A stretch of 64,000 nt of DNA from Hyphomicrobiales bacterium (GCA_900471925.1 UCGV01000005.1:62001-126000), one strand, 5' to 3'; positions 16,830 through 27,221 are shown, numbered from the stretch's first letter. Notes: generated by a model from the letters alone, not told the origin. A program made the numbers and translations.

Positions 16830-16861
16830 GCTTGACATCAAATCAAAGTAACTTAATCTAA
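16830..16861 (+). promoter_or_regulatory. Promoter and shared regulatory element of sugar ABC operon
   Basis: Contains a perfect TTGACA (16832-16837) and the core CAAAGTAACTTAATCT with AAGT-A-ACTT symmetry; TCTAAT at 16857-16862 can serve as -10 with a long 19-bp spacer. The 32 bp are 29/32 identical to the element before the alpha-mannosidase. It ends 76 nt before the binding-protein start. Confidence 0.68.
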
Positions 16862-16937
16862 TTAATGCAGCATGGAAATGAGGAGAGGTCAACTGACCAC
16901 CAGGCTGTATTCGTTCAAAATGGGGAGGAGACCCATC

Positions 16938-18236
16938 ATGAAGAGAGCGATGATCAGCGCGCTTGCGCTGAGCACAATATTATTTTCGTCACACGCCATA
17001 CTTGCACAGGAACTTGCGACAAAGGACCGGATCGGCCTTGCCGATGCGCCCAAAACCCTTGTCGTTCGCTTGACTAACGACAGTCCGAACAATGCGGATC
17101 CGGCGATCGCCGAGGGCTACCAGAAGCTCTATGTCGACTTCATCAAGAAGCATCCCGACTGGAAGCTGCAGATGCAGTTCATGTCGGCCGACATCGGCAC
17201 CGAACAGGCAAAGATGCTGGAACAGGCCAAGGCAGGCAACGCGCCTGATTGCGCAGCCGTCGACTCCTTCGTGCTTGCCCAGTTCATGGTCAATCACGTT
17301 CTTGCGGACTTTTCGCCCTACTTCTCAAAGGAAGAAGTTGACGATCTCTTCCCCTTCATCCGCGACGGCATCACCGACAAGGACAAGACGATCCGCGCCT
17401 GGTGGTGGGATACGGACCTTCGCGTGCTCTATCGCAACAAGTCGATCGTTGCCGATGCTCCGCAGACGTGGGATGACCTGAAGAAGGCCGGCATCGCTTC
17501 GGTCGGCCAGGGCATGGAAGGCATCCTCTTCAACGCCGGCCGCTATGAGGGATCGACCTTCGACTGGCTCGCAAATTACTGGGCGCTCGGCGGCAAGCTC
17601 GTCGACGATAGCGGCAAGCCGGTCTTCGGCGAGGGCGAAAACAAGGAGAAATTCCTCAAAGCGCTCAACTACTACAAGGACCTTGTCGATTCCGGCGCTG
17701 CGCCGAAACGCGTCACGACGATCGGCAATTATGATGACCTGAATGCTGCGGCAGCAGCCGGAACAACCGCCCTCTTCATCGGCGGCAACTGGCAATATGC
17801 CCAGCTGAAGGTTACGCTCGACGACGCCGACTTCAAGAACTGGACCTTCTCGCCCATCCCTGGCCCGACCGCGGACAAGCGCTCGACCGGTACCGGCGGC
17901 TGGACGATCGCGTCCTTCAGCAAGGACAAGGACAAGGTGGAAATGTGCGCCAATCTGGCGCGCGAGGTCTACATGGGGCCTGCCAACAACCTGCAGCAAC
18001 AGTTACCGACGCGGAAGACGCTCTTCGACAAGTATGATGTCTTCAAGACCGAAGCCAACCAGACTTTCGCGAAGGCTCTCGTCGATGGCCAGGCCCGTCC
18101 GGGCGCACCGATCTATCCTGAGATCTCCAACCAGATCCAGATCATGATGGGTGACGTTCTCTCCGGAACGAAGAAGCCAGAGGAAGCGCTGGACGCCGCG
18201 TTCAACGCCACGATGGAGGCCTACAAGCGTCTCTGA
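16938..18236 (+). CDS. Extracellular solute-binding protein of sugar ABC importer
   Basis: A 432-residue CUT1-type binding protein. MKRAMISALALSTILF followed by SSHAILA is a Sec signal peptide, with cleavage before QELATK. Family features include EGYQKLYVDFIKKHPDWKL, MLEQAKAGNAPDCAAVDSF and RAWWWDTDLRVLYRNKS, the last being a tryptophan-rich stretch likely to stack on sugar rings. GGAGGAG lies 7 nt before the ATG at 16938. It heads an operon of two permeases, a ROK regulator, an epimerase and the ATPase. Promoter sharing with the alpha-mannosidase suggests a mannosyl oligosaccharide or glycoside as ligand, which is inference. Confidence 0.92.
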   Translation: MKRAMISALALSTILFSSHAILAQELATKDRIGLADAPKTLVVRLTNDSPNNADPAIAEGYQKLYVDFIKKHPDWKLQMQFMSADIGTEQAKMLEQAKAGNAPDCAAVDSFVLAQFMVNHVLADFSPYFSKEEVDDLFPFIRDGITDKDKTIRAWWWDTDLRVLYRNKSIVADAPQTWDDLKKAGIASVGQGMEGILFNAGRYEGSTFDWLANYWALGGKLVDDSGKPVFGEGENKEKFLKALNYYKDLVDSGAAPKRVTTIGNYDDLNAAAAAGTTALFIGGNWQYAQLKVTLDDADFKNWTFSPIPGPTADKRSTGTGGWTIASFSKDKDKVEMCANLAREVYMGPANNLQQQLPTRKTLFDKYDVFKTEANQTFAKALVDGQARPGAPIYPEISNQIQIMMGDVLSGTKKPEEALDAAFNATMEAYKRL

Positions 18237-18251
18237 TCCTCTTGTGATCGC

Positions 18252-18276
18252 GACGGCGCCTCATCGAGGCGCCGTC
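18252..18276 (+). other. Intra-operon stem-loop after binding-protein gene
   Basis: GACGGCGCCT pairs perfectly with AGGCGCCGTC around CATCG, 15 nt past the binding-protein stop and 30 nt before the permease start. There is no T-run, so partial attenuation or mRNA protection is likelier than full termination. Confidence 0.62.
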
Positions 18277-18306
18277 AACATTCTCAAAACCCGGACAGAG
18301 AAGCCA

Positions 18307-19236
18307 ATGAGCCCTATCGCCATGGAGGCTGTCAGCCCGCCTCACAGCAGAACGTTCATGCGCCGTTTCGCCGGCGCGCCCCTGCCCTGGATCTTGCCCG
18401 TGATCATCGTCATCGGCATTTTCTACCTGTATCCCGTCATCGACGTCTTCAGGCTGTCCTTCACCAATGCGACGCTGATCGGGGACACTTCCGAATATAC
18501 GTTTGGCTCGATCACCAATGCACTGAGCTCGCCGCAACTGCCCGACATCATGTGGGCGACCTTGATCTTCGTCGGTGGCAGTGTCGTCGGCCAACAGATC
18601 ATGGGTCTTGCCGTCGCTGTCGTCGTCATCAGAGGCGAAAAACGGGGGCTGTTCGGCACGACGATCCTGCGTACGACGGCATTGGTCGCCTGGGTCGTTC
18701 CCGGTATTGCTGGCGGCATCATCTGGCAGATGCTGTTTTCGGAAGCCCCTTACGGTGCCTTGAACAGTATCCTGCGGCTCGTGCACCTGCCGACTGTCGC
18801 CTGGCTCTCAGATCCGGCGATCGCACCCTGGTCCGCCCTGATCTCCAATATCTGGCGCGGCACGGCCTTCTCGATGGTGGTCATGTATGCCGCCTTGAAA
18901 TCGATCGATCCGTCGCTTTACGAGGCTGCGGAAGTCGATGGAGCGACCGCAACCCAGCAATTCGCCTTCGTGACCATTCCGCAGCTGCGCGCTGCAATCC
19001 TCGTCAACATGATCCTGATCACGATCATGACACTCAACACCTTCGATGCGATCATCACGCTGACAGGCGGCGGTCCCGGTCGCGCGACCGAAGTCATCTC
19101 ACTCTACGTCTTCAACATCGTCTTCCGGAACTATGATCTCTCCGGCGGCAGTGTTCTTTCCGTCGTCATGCTGATCATCAGTCTCGGCTTGGCTTGCGTC
19201 TACGCATCGTTCCTGCCGAAGGAGGAAGAGCAATGA
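18307..19236 (+). CDS. ABC sugar importer permease (MalF/UgpA family)
   Basis: A 309-residue inner-membrane permease. The first helix is WILPVIIVIGIFYLYPVIDV; about six helices are visible. The EAA loop reads EAAEVDGATATQQFAFV, and the conserved ITLTGGGPGRATEVIS stretch near the C-terminus marks the MalF/UgpA side. The start at 18307 (MSPIAMEAVS) is preceded by only a weak AGAGAAG; a second ATG at 18322 is possible. It overlaps the next permease gene by 4 nt (ATGA), so translation is coupled. Confidence 0.92.
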   Translation: MSPIAMEAVSPPHSRTFMRRFAGAPLPWILPVIIVIGIFYLYPVIDVFRLSFTNATLIGDTSEYTFGSITNALSSPQLPDIMWATLIFVGGSVVGQQIMGLAVAVVVIRGEKRGLFGTTILRTTALVAWVVPGIAGGIIWQMLFSEAPYGALNSILRLVHLPTVAWLSDPAIAPWSALISNIWRGTAFSMVVMYAALKSIDPSLYEAAEVDGATATQQFAFVTIPQLRAAILVNMILITIMTLNTFDAIITLTGGGPGRATEVISLYVFNIVFRNYDLSGGSVLSVVMLIISLGLACVYASFLPKEEEQ

Positions 19237-20075
19237 GCGGACGTACCGGAACGCGGCTCGGCGATGCGCTGAGCTACCTCTTCATGCTGGTGATGTTCAT
19301 CTTCTTCGCCGGCCCCCTCTCCTATCTCCTGTCGATGGCGGTGCGCGACAAGCGGGAAATCTATCGCGGCGTAGCGCGCTACATCCCGCAGAATCCAACG
19401 CTCGACAATTTTATCGCGGTTCTCAACAACAGCTACTTTCCGCTCTATCTGTGGAACGGCCTCAAACTCGCCGCCCTCAGCGGTTTCGGCGTGCTGATCG
19501 TCGCACTGCCCGCAGCCTATGCCTTTTCCCGCTTCCATTTCCGCGGCAAGGGCCTTTCGATGATGGGGCTGCTGCTATTCCAGATGATTTCGCCGCTGGT
19601 TATCATGGTGCCGCTCTACCGCTACATGAACCGGCTCGGGCTGCTGGACACGCATTTTGCCGTCGTCATGGTCTATGTCGCGCTCGGCGTGCCGCTTGCG
19701 ACCTGGCTCCTGAAGGCCACGGTCGACGGCATCCCCCGCAGCCTGGACGAGGCCGCCATGATCGATGGCTGCAATCGCTTTTCGGTCTTCTGGCGGATCG
19801 TTCTTCCCCTGTCGGCGCCTGGTATCGCCTCGGTTTTCATCATCACCGTGATTGCCGGCTGGTCGCAGTTTCTCGTGCCTTTTCTCCTGCTCACGCAAAA
19901 CAATCTGATGCCGATCGGCGTCGGAATCTTTAATTTCCGCGGGATGCAGACCGACTCATCCGTTCAGCTTCTTGCCGCCGCCTGCCTGATATCAGTCGTG
20001 CCGGCGATCGTGGCCTTCCTCTCGCTCCAGCGAATGATCCTTGGTGCGATGACAAGCGGGGCGGTGAAGGGATGA
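19233..20075 (+). CDS. ABC sugar importer permease (MalG/UgpE family)
   Basis: A 280-residue permease with about six helices (YLFMLVMFIFFAGPLSYLL at the N-terminus) and an EAA loop EAAMIDGCNRFSVFWRI. It pairs with the MalF-type subunit encoded just before it, and its loop would dock on the ATPase encoded at 22256. Its ATG overlaps the preceding stop, and GGAGGAAGAG serves as ribosome binding site. The gene ends 40 bp before the ROK regulator in the same operon. Confidence 0.92.
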   Translation: MSGRTGTRLGDALSYLFMLVMFIFFAGPLSYLLSMAVRDKREIYRGVARYIPQNPTLDNFIAVLNNSYFPLYLWNGLKLAALSGFGVLIVALPAAYAFSRFHFRGKGLSMMGLLLFQMISPLVIMVPLYRYMNRLGLLDTHFAVVMVYVALGVPLATWLLKATVDGIPRSLDEAAMIDGCNRFSVFWRIVLPLSAPGIASVFIITVIAGWSQFLVPFLLLTQNNLMPIGVGIFNFRGMQTDSSVQLLAAACLISVVPAIVAFLSLQRMILGAMTSGAVKG

Positions 20076-20115
20076 TATCGGTCTCTGTTTTTACCCGTGA
20101 CAGGAGATTTCGAGC

Positions 20116-21351
20116 ATGAACGAGACGATCGGCGCCAGGCTTTCTTCGGATCTGACAGGCGCCAATGTCGAAGATGCCGGCGAGCACAACCGGGCAGTCG
20201 TCCTGCGTTGCATTCATCGGCAGGCGCCGATCTCGCGCGCCGAAATCGCCCGCCAGACAGGCTTCACCAAGCCGGCGATTGCCCGCATCGTCGATCGGCT
20301 GCTGGATGAGGGCCTGATCATGGAGGCCCGCCGACGGCATGGCCTGCGTGGCCAGCCGGCGATCGAGCTTGAGATCAACCCGGATGCCCTGTTCGCGATC
20401 GGCATCAATATCGATCGCGATCACCTGACGATCCTTGCCGTCGATGCCGTTGGTAATGTGCGCGGCCGCGTGCATCACGAGAAACGCTTCATCCTGCCGG
20501 ATGAATTCATGCAGCTGACCGCCGATGCGATCTCGCATTTTCAGCGCAGCCGGTTGATCGATGACGCGCATCTGGCCGGTATCGGCCTTGCCATGCCTGA
20601 CTGGCTTGGCGAGATTTCCTTGCTCGGCAGGCCGGATACCTATCAGCAATGGATGGAATTCGACGTGCGCGCAGCACTCGAAAGCCTAACGCCACATCCC
20701 GTCTTCACCGAGAATGAGGCTAATGCGGCCGCCCTTGCCGAACTCAATTATGGTCTGGGAGCCGAAAGCAGCAGCTTCTTTTATATCGCCATCAACGCCT
20801 GCCCCGGCGGCGGCCTCGTGCTCGACGGCAATGGGCATCGTGGAGCGATGGGGCTTAGCGGTGAGATCGGTTGGCTACCGATTGTCGATAGCCGGGACGA
20901 GGCACACAAGGTCCGTCTGCTTGGCGAAATATTCTCGATGTTCTTCCTGTACGATTTCCTTGCGCGGCATGACATCAAGGTGAGCGTGCCACAGGATCTG
21001 CTGACGCTCGACGCCAGAGGAAAGCGTCTCACTTCGCAATGGTTGAAAGAGATGAGTGCGCATCTGGCGGTCGCCGTCAAACATATCGGCATGGTCGTCG
21101 ATCCGGATGCCGTGCTTGTCGGAGGCAGGATGCCGATCCGCATCATCGATGAGCTACTGCGCTATGTGCATGAGCATCTCGACGCCGACGACACCAACCT
21201 TCCCTCGCTTCATCGTGCATCGCTTGGAGAGGACGCTTCCGCCATGGGTGCGGCCGTGATGCCGATCGCATCGGCGCTCATGCTGGCATCCGCCGATATG
21301 GCGCACCGTACCCGCTCACCCCTGAAATTCATGGATCGATTAAACAGCTGA
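20116..21351 (+). CDS. ROK-family transcriptional regulator inside sugar ABC operon
   Basis: A 411-residue repressor-type ROK protein. The winged helix spans residues about 25-80 (RQAPISRAEIARQTGFTKPA, IARIVDRLLDEGLI), followed by a ROK domain with TENEANAAALAELNYG, INACPGGGLVLDGNGHRGA and LSGEIGWLP. The zinc cysteine cluster of true ROK kinases is absent. AGGAG precedes the ATG. Being cotranscribed with the importer it would form an autoregulatory loop, and the duplicated AAGTAACTT element at 16830 and 11659 is the best candidate operator. The inducer is presumably the transported sugar or its phosphate. Confidence 0.9.
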   Translation: MNETIGARLSSDLTGANVEDAGEHNRAVVLRCIHRQAPISRAEIARQTGFTKPAIARIVDRLLDEGLIMEARRRHGLRGQPAIELEINPDALFAIGINIDRDHLTILAVDAVGNVRGRVHHEKRFILPDEFMQLTADAISHFQRSRLIDDAHLAGIGLAMPDWLGEISLLGRPDTYQQWMEFDVRAALESLTPHPVFTENEANAAALAELNYGLGAESSSFFYIAINACPGGGLVLDGNGHRGAMGLSGEIGWLPIVDSRDEAHKVRLLGEIFSMFFLYDFLARHDIKVSVPQDLLTLDARGKRLTSQWLKEMSAHLAVAVKHIGMVVDPDAVLVGGRMPIRIIDELLRYVHEHLDADDTNLPSLHRASLGEDASAMGAAVMPIASALMLASADMAHRTRSPLKFMDRLNS

Positions 21352-21379
21352 AAAGTGCCGCAAAGGCTTGGGAGGATTA

Positions 21380-22234
21380 ATGAAAATCGGCTTTTATACC
21401 TCGACATTCAACGACCGCCCTCTGGAAGAAGTGGTCGATTTCGCCGCATCGGCAGGCTTCGATGCAATCGAAATCGACGTCGGCGGACATATCAAGACGC
21501 CCGACCAAGTCAATAACGCCGTATCGCTGGCGCGCAGCCGGAACCTTTACGTGTCATCGATCACCTTTTTCGGCAACCAGCTCGATGCCGATCATTCGAA
21601 GCGTCGCGAACTCAGAGCAAAGACCGCGGATTTCGCTCGCGCGATCGGCGAAACACGGGTTCCGATTTTCGTGATCTTTCCGGGCCGCGACGATACGGCG
21701 AGCGATGAGGCCAATTATGACGACTTCGCCGATTTCGCCAATCGCCTGATCGAGGATACCTCATCGAGCGACCTCACCTTCGCGATCGAGAACTGGCCGG
21801 GACCGAAGGACAATTTTATCGGCACGACGCCAAAGGGTTGGCAGGAACTCTTCCAGCGGATCAGGAGCCGCCGTTTCGGTCTCGAATTCGATCCGTCGCA
21901 TCTCATCCGCATCGGCGTCGATCCTTATGTCGCGATGGACGCGGTCAAGGATCGCATCGCCATTCTGCACGCGAAAGACACGGCTATCGATACTGCAGTG
22001 CAGCAGGCCGTCGGTTATCACGGAAAGGGCTGGTGGCAGTATAAGCTGCCGGGCCTCGGTCTTTTGGACTGGTCGCGGTTTCTGCGGCAGGCGAAGGCGA
22101 ACGGCTTTGCCGGCACATTGTCGATCGAGCATGAAGATGCCGCCTATGGCTGGCCGGGCAAGGATCTGGACGCGCGCAAGGAAGGAGAACGCGTCGGGCT
22201 CGCATATCTGAGACGCGTCTTGGGCGAGCTTTGA
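21380..22234 (+). CDS. Sugar phosphate isomerase/epimerase (xylose-isomerase-like TIM barrel)
   Basis: A 284-residue single-domain TIM barrel. Expected metal/acid-base residues are visible: Glu in LTFAIENWPG, Asp and His in LEFDPSHLIRIGVDP, His-Ala-Lys-Asp in AILHAKDTAID, and Glu in LSIEHEDAAYGWPG. These match the IolE/IolI/tagatose-epimerase superfamily, which moves protons on ketoses, inosose or 3-keto sugars. GGAGGATTA precedes the ATG at 21380. In an operon with an importer and next to a Gfo/Idh/MocA dehydrogenase, it could process an oxidised sugar intermediate. The exact substrate cannot be read. Confidence 0.88.
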   Translation: MKIGFYTSTFNDRPLEEVVDFAASAGFDAIEIDVGGHIKTPDQVNNAVSLARSRNLYVSSITFFGNQLDADHSKRRELRAKTADFARAIGETRVPIFVIFPGRDDTASDEANYDDFADFANRLIEDTSSSDLTFAIENWPGPKDNFIGTTPKGWQELFQRIRSRRFGLEFDPSHLIRIGVDPYVAMDAVKDRIAILHAKDTAIDTAVQQAVGYHGKGWWQYKLPGLGLLDWSRFLRQAKANGFAGTLSIEHEDAAYGWPGKDLDARKEGERVGLAYLRRVLGEL

Positions 22235-22255
22235 CAGCAGTTTGGGAGGACGGCA

Positions 22256-23320
22256 ATGGCTCATGTTTCCATCAACAATGCCCGCAAGGACTATGGTGCG
22301 TTCAAGGCGATCAAAGGCGTATCGGTCGACATCCGGGACGGCGAATTCGTCGTGCTGGTCGGGCCTTCGGGATGCGGTAAGTCGACACTTCTCAGAATGA
22401 TCGCAGGTCTCGAAGGCATCACTTCCGGCGAGATCCAGATCGGCAAGCACATCGTCAACGAGCTTGCGCCTAAGGACCGGGACATCGCCATGGTGTTCCA
22501 GAACTACGCGCTCTATCCGCATATGACGGTCGCCAAGAACATGGGCTTCTCGCTGCGGTTGAAGCGCATGCCACGCTCCGAGATAGACCAGCGCGTCGGC
22601 AATGCTGCCAAGATTCTTGGGCTCGAAAGCCTGCTGGAACGCTATCCCAAGCAATTGTCGGGCGGCCAAAGGCAACGTGTGGCGATGGGCCGTGCCATCG
22701 TTCGCGACCCCGCCGTCTTCCTCTTCGACGAACCGCTCTCCAACCTCGACGCCAAGCTCAGGGTTCAGATGCGCTCTGAAATCAAGGAATTGCATCAAAG
22801 ACTTCAGACTACGACCGTCTATGTGACCCATGACCAGATCGAAGCCATGACGATGGCAGACAAGATCGTGGTGATGAAGGACGGGCGGATCGAGCAGACC
22901 GGCTCGCCTCTCGACCTATACGATCGGCCGAATAATCTCTTCGTCGCTGGCTTCATCGGGTCACCGGCGATGAACTTTATCAAGGGCACGATGACAGATC
23001 AGGGGTTCCGTACGACGGACGGCCTGTTGCTACCGAGTGAACGCCGACCGCCCAACGCGGTGACCTACGGCATTCGCCCCGAACATCTTCGGCTGGACCC
23101 CAACGGTATCGAGGTGACGACCGTCGTGGTGGAGCCCACCGGTTCCGAAACGCTCGTCATTGCGCGCCTCGGGGAGCAGACGATCAGCTGCGTCTTCCGG
23201 GAACGGATCAGGGCTCGGCCGGGCGATATGCTCTCGATCGCTCCGGAGCATGACGCTGTTCACCTGTTTTCGGAGGACGAGCAGCGGATTTCGGCAGGCG
23301 AGGCAAGCTTGCTGAACTGA
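22256..23320 (+). CDS. ABC importer ATP-binding protein (MalK/UgpC family)
   Basis: A 354-residue ATPase. Walker A is GPSGCGKST (about residues 38-46), the Q-loop is MVFQNYALYPH, the signature is LSGGQRQRVAMGRA, Walker B is VFLFDEPLSNLDA, and the switch histidine is in VYVTHDQIE. A C-terminal regulatory TOBE-type region (PEHLRLDPNGIEV onward) shows it is the MalK/UgpC type. GGGAGGA precedes the ATG. It energises the permeases at 18307 and 19233. As no ATPase accompanies the CUT1 importer at 3572-6751, this protein or one outside the window may serve that system too, as known for MsiK-like ATPases. Confidence 0.95.
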   Translation: MAHVSINNARKDYGAFKAIKGVSVDIRDGEFVVLVGPSGCGKSTLLRMIAGLEGITSGEIQIGKHIVNELAPKDRDIAMVFQNYALYPHMTVAKNMGFSLRLKRMPRSEIDQRVGNAAKILGLESLLERYPKQLSGGQRQRVAMGRAIVRDPAVFLFDEPLSNLDAKLRVQMRSEIKELHQRLQTTTVYVTHDQIEAMTMADKIVVMKDGRIEQTGSPLDLYDRPNNLFVAGFIGSPAMNFIKGTMTDQGFRTTDGLLLPSERRPPNAVTYGIRPEHLRLDPNGIEVTTVVVEPTGSETLVIARLGEQTISCVFRERIRARPGDMLSIAPEHDAVHLFSEDEQRISAGEASLLN

Positions 23321-23335
23321 CTCTGCTCAAGGGTT

Positions 23336-23356
23336 AAGCCGATGAAGAATCGGCTT
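23336..23356. terminator. Hairpin between convergent ABC operons
   Basis: AAGCCGAT pairs with ATCGGCTT around GAAGA, in the 54-bp gap between the convergent sugar ATPase and peptide-type ATPase genes. There is no strong T-run; a modest bidirectional terminator. Confidence 0.45.
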
Positions 23357-23374
23357 CTGCCCCGGTCTCAGCTA

Positions 23375-24411
23375 TCAAGCCTGTTTCGAATGCCTGAAGT
23401 CCGCGTTTCCGGTATGAAGAAAGCAGGCAACGGCATGGCCGCCTGCTGCTACCGGAGAAAGCGCCGGGTCATTCGCACGACAGTAATCCGTCGCATGCGG
23501 ACAACGGGATTGGAAGCGGCAGCCGACAAAGACCGATGCCGGCGAAGGCAATTCGCCTGAAAGTCTCGTTATTGCCCGGTGCCGCTCACGTTCCGGATCG
23601 GGGACCGGAACCGCATCGAGCAGCGCCTGTGTATAGGGATGCAGCGGATTGCCGAAGACATCGTCTGGGCTGCCCTGCTCGACGATACGCCCGAGATACA
23701 TGACCGCCACAGTATCGGCGATATGGCGCACCACAGCGAGATCGTGACTGATAAAGAGATAGGTCAACGCAAACCGGCCCTTCAGATCCTCGAACAGATC
23801 GAGGATCTGGGCCTGCACGGAAATGTCGAGCGCAGAGATCGGCTCATCTGCAACGACGAATTTCGGACGGGCGATCACCGCCCTCGCAATGGCAATGCGC
23901 TGCCGCTGGCCGCCGGAAAATTCATGCGGATAGCGCTGCGCCACCCGCGGATCGAGCCCGACCACGTCGAGGATTTCGGCAACCCTTCCCTTCGCTTCGC
24001 GACGCGTCGCAAGGCCGTGGACGAGCAGCGGCTCAGACAGCGTTTCCTCGATCTTCATGCGCGGATTGAGCGAGGAAAACGGATCCTGAAACACCATCTG
24101 CATGCTTCGGCGCAACGGCCGCAACAGGGTCTCCGAGAGTACCGTCAGGTCTTTGCCGGCACCGCGGACCACACCCTCCGTCGCCTCTTCAAGCCGGAGA
24201 AGTGCACGCCCAAGAGTGGATTTACCGCAACCGGACTCGCCGACCAGCGCGACTGTTTCACCTTCGGCTATTGCAAGATCGACTCCATCGACGGCGCGCA
24301 CGACCGGAGCAGCAGCACGTCCCATCGAACCGGAATTTGCAGTGCGATAGTGCACCTTCAGAGAAATCGCTTCTGCTATCGGGGTGCCGGACTTCTCGGA
24401 CAACGAGTTGG

Positions 24412-24415
<4 letters not shown>
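23375..24415 (-). CDS. Dipeptide/oligopeptide-type ABC importer ATP-binding protein (DppF-like)
   Basis: A 346-residue ATPase. Walker [10 protein letters not shown], signature [14 protein letters not shown], Walker [14 protein letters not shown] and the switch region [17 protein letters not shown] are all intact. The C-terminal oligopeptide-type extension has [16 protein letters not shown], then the cysteine cluster [15 protein letters not shown] that in DppD/DppF binds an iron-sulfur cluster. The ATG at 24415 overlaps the stop of the DppD-like gene by 4 nt. It is the last gene of the transporter operon running from the binding protein at 28754. Confidence 0.93.
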
Positions 24416-25376
<961 letters not shown>

Positions 25377-25380
<4 letters not shown>

Positions 25381-26228
25381 TTGATGCTCCTCGGATCGAG
25401 GATGTCACGAAGCCAGTCGCCCAGCAGGTTCACGCCCAGCACGGTGATGGCGATGGCAACCCCCGGAAAGGTAGCGATCCACCAGGCGCTTTGCAGATAT
25501 TCCCGGCCATCATTCAGCATTGCGCCCCAGGACGGAACGGAAGCATCGATGCCGACGCCGAGAAAGCTCAGTGCAGCCTGGGTCAGGATCGCCTGCGCTG
25601 TCGAAAAGCTGGCGACAACGATGATCGGCGCGGTCGTATTGGGCAGGATATAGCGCATCAGCGTCCGGAACGTGCCGACGCCAACCGAACGCGCCGCCGT
25701 CACATAATCCTGCACTTTGACCGTCAGGACCTGGCTGCGCACGACGCGGGCATAGTTGACCCAGGTAGCGAGCGCCAGCACCAGCACGACCGCCGTGAAG
25801 CCGCCGCCGAACGTGCCGAGCAGGAAGATTGCCAGCAGCGTGAACGGAAAGGACAGCTGCACATCGATGAACCACGAAATGATGCTGTCGACCCGGCCGC
25901 CGAAGTAGCCTGCGAGCATGCCCATCAGACTGCCGAGCACGGCGCCGATCAACGCGGCGGCGGTGCCGACAGCGAGCGAGATACGGCTGCCGAAGATGAG
26001 ACGCGAGAGGATATCCCTCCCGATATTGTCCGTGCCGAGCAAATGCTTGGCCGAGCCGCCCTCCACCCAGGAGGGCGGGGCAAGGCGGGCGTGAAGGTCG
26101 ATCTGCGTGACCGACATCGGCGCAATCAGTGGCGCGAAGATCGCGATCGCGACCGCCGCCAGAATGATGGCCGCGCCGAAGACGCCGACCCAGTTGCGGA
26201 CGACTTTGCTGACGAGAGACGATCTCAT
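25377..26228 (-). CDS. Dipeptide/oligopeptide-type ABC importer permease (DppC-like)
   Basis: A 283-residue permease. An N-terminal helix (VFGAAIILAAVAIAIFAPLI) is followed by the family's periplasmic stretch containing LLGTDNIGRDILSRLIFGSR, a DppC hallmark, and about five further helices. The EAA-like loop is AARSVGVGTFRTLMRYILPN. It forms the channel with the DppB-like subunit. Both ends overlap neighbouring genes by ATGA, as in a tightly coupled operon. Confidence 0.93.
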
Positions 26229-27139
26229 TTGAAGCTCACCCGCGGGTCGATGCGCGTGTAAAGCCAGTCGACGAAGAGATTGATCATGACGAAACAGAAG
26301 GCTGCGACGAGAACCGTGCCCTGCAGCAGCGGAAAGTCACGAGAGGAGACGGCCGTGATCGCCAGCCGGCCGATGCCGGGCCAGGCGAAAATGGCTTCGA
26401 TCACCACTGCGCTTGAAATGAGGTCGCCGAGTTCGAGACCCGCCATGGTGACGACGGGCAGAAGCGCGTTTCGGAAAGCGTGGATCCAAATCACCCGGCC
26501 TTCGAGCAGGCCCTTGGCACGAGCCGTGCGGACATAATCGGCGTTCAAGACTTCGATCATGCCGGAGCGGACAAGCCGACAGAGGCGCGCGGTCGATTGC
26601 ATGGAGAGGGTGATTGCCGGCAGGATGATCGACAGGCTGCTCTCGGAACCGGATACCGGCAGCAGATGAAGCTGAACGGCAAATATCAGGATGAGCATCA
26701 GCCCGAGCCAGAAGGCCGGCACCGCAAGACCGATCATGGTGAAGCCCGTCACGAGCAGATCGATCCAGCTGTTGCGATAGAGCGCTGCGAGCACGCCCAG
26801 CACGAGGCTGAGGACGATCGCAATCAGAAAGGAAGTGCCGGCCAGAAGCAACGTATTTGCCAGACGGTTGGCAACGAGGCTGACGACGCTCTGGCTATAG
26901 AGAAAGGACTGACCGAGATCGCCATGCAGTGCCCGCCACAGAAACAGCCCATATTGGGTCGCAAGCGGCTGATCGAGGCCGAGATGGGTCGTCAGCTGCG
27001 CACGTGCTTCGGCCGTCGCGTTGCCCGGCACCAGCAATGTCACGGGATCGCCGGTCGAATGGGCAACCATGAAGGTGGCGAAACTGACACCCAGAAGAAC
27101 GAGAACGGCACGGACAAGGCGCCGCAGAAGATAGTTCAA
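26225..27139 (-). CDS. Dipeptide/oligopeptide-type ABC importer permease (DppB-like)
   Basis: A 304-residue permease starting (M)NYLLRRLVRAVLVLLGVSF, the typical DppB opening. PGNATAEARAQLTTHLGLDQ and GDLGQSFLYSQSV follow in the first periplasmic loop, then about five more helices, ending VDWLYTRIDPRVSFK. I chose the TTG at 27139 because GGAG lies 9 nt upstream and because longer starts at 27169 or 27211 would run the frame into or up to the 27197-27221 hairpin. The ATG at 27169 remains a possible alternative. Confidence 0.88.
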   Translation of the reverse strand: MNYLLRRLVRAVLVLLGVSFATFMVAHSTGDPVTLLVPGNATAEARAQLTTHLGLDQPLATQYGLFLWRALHGDLGQSFLYSQSVVSLVANRLANTLLLAGTSFLIAIVLSLVLGVLAALYRNSWIDLLVTGFTMIGLAVPAFWLGLMLILIFAVQLHLLPVSGSESSLSIILPAITLSMQSTARLCRLVRSGMIEVLNADYVRTARAKGLLEGRVIWIHAFRNALLPVVTMAGLELGDLISSAVVIEAIFAWPGIGRLAITAVSSRDFPLLQGTVLVAAFCFVMINLFVDWLYTRIDPRVSFK

Positions 27140-27196
27140 TGTCGTTATCTCCAAACTGTCGCCCGGCATTGCAGCGGCAAAACCGCAACCGGGCAA

Positions 27197-27221
27197 CGGG
27201 GCCTGCGGCAAGCAGGCCCCG
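27197..27221 (-). other. Intra-operon stem-loop after binding-protein gene
   Basis: CGGGGCCTGC pairs perfectly with GCAGGCCCCG around GGCAA, 18 nt past the binding-protein stop. It is the third case in this window of a GC-rich hairpin between a binding-protein gene and its permeases. Confidence 0.62.

Noticed and set aside
21761..22831. Minus-strand open frame of 356 codons
   Set aside because: Antisense to the TIM-barrel epimerase and the MalK-like ATPase, both supported by motifs and ribosome binding sites.
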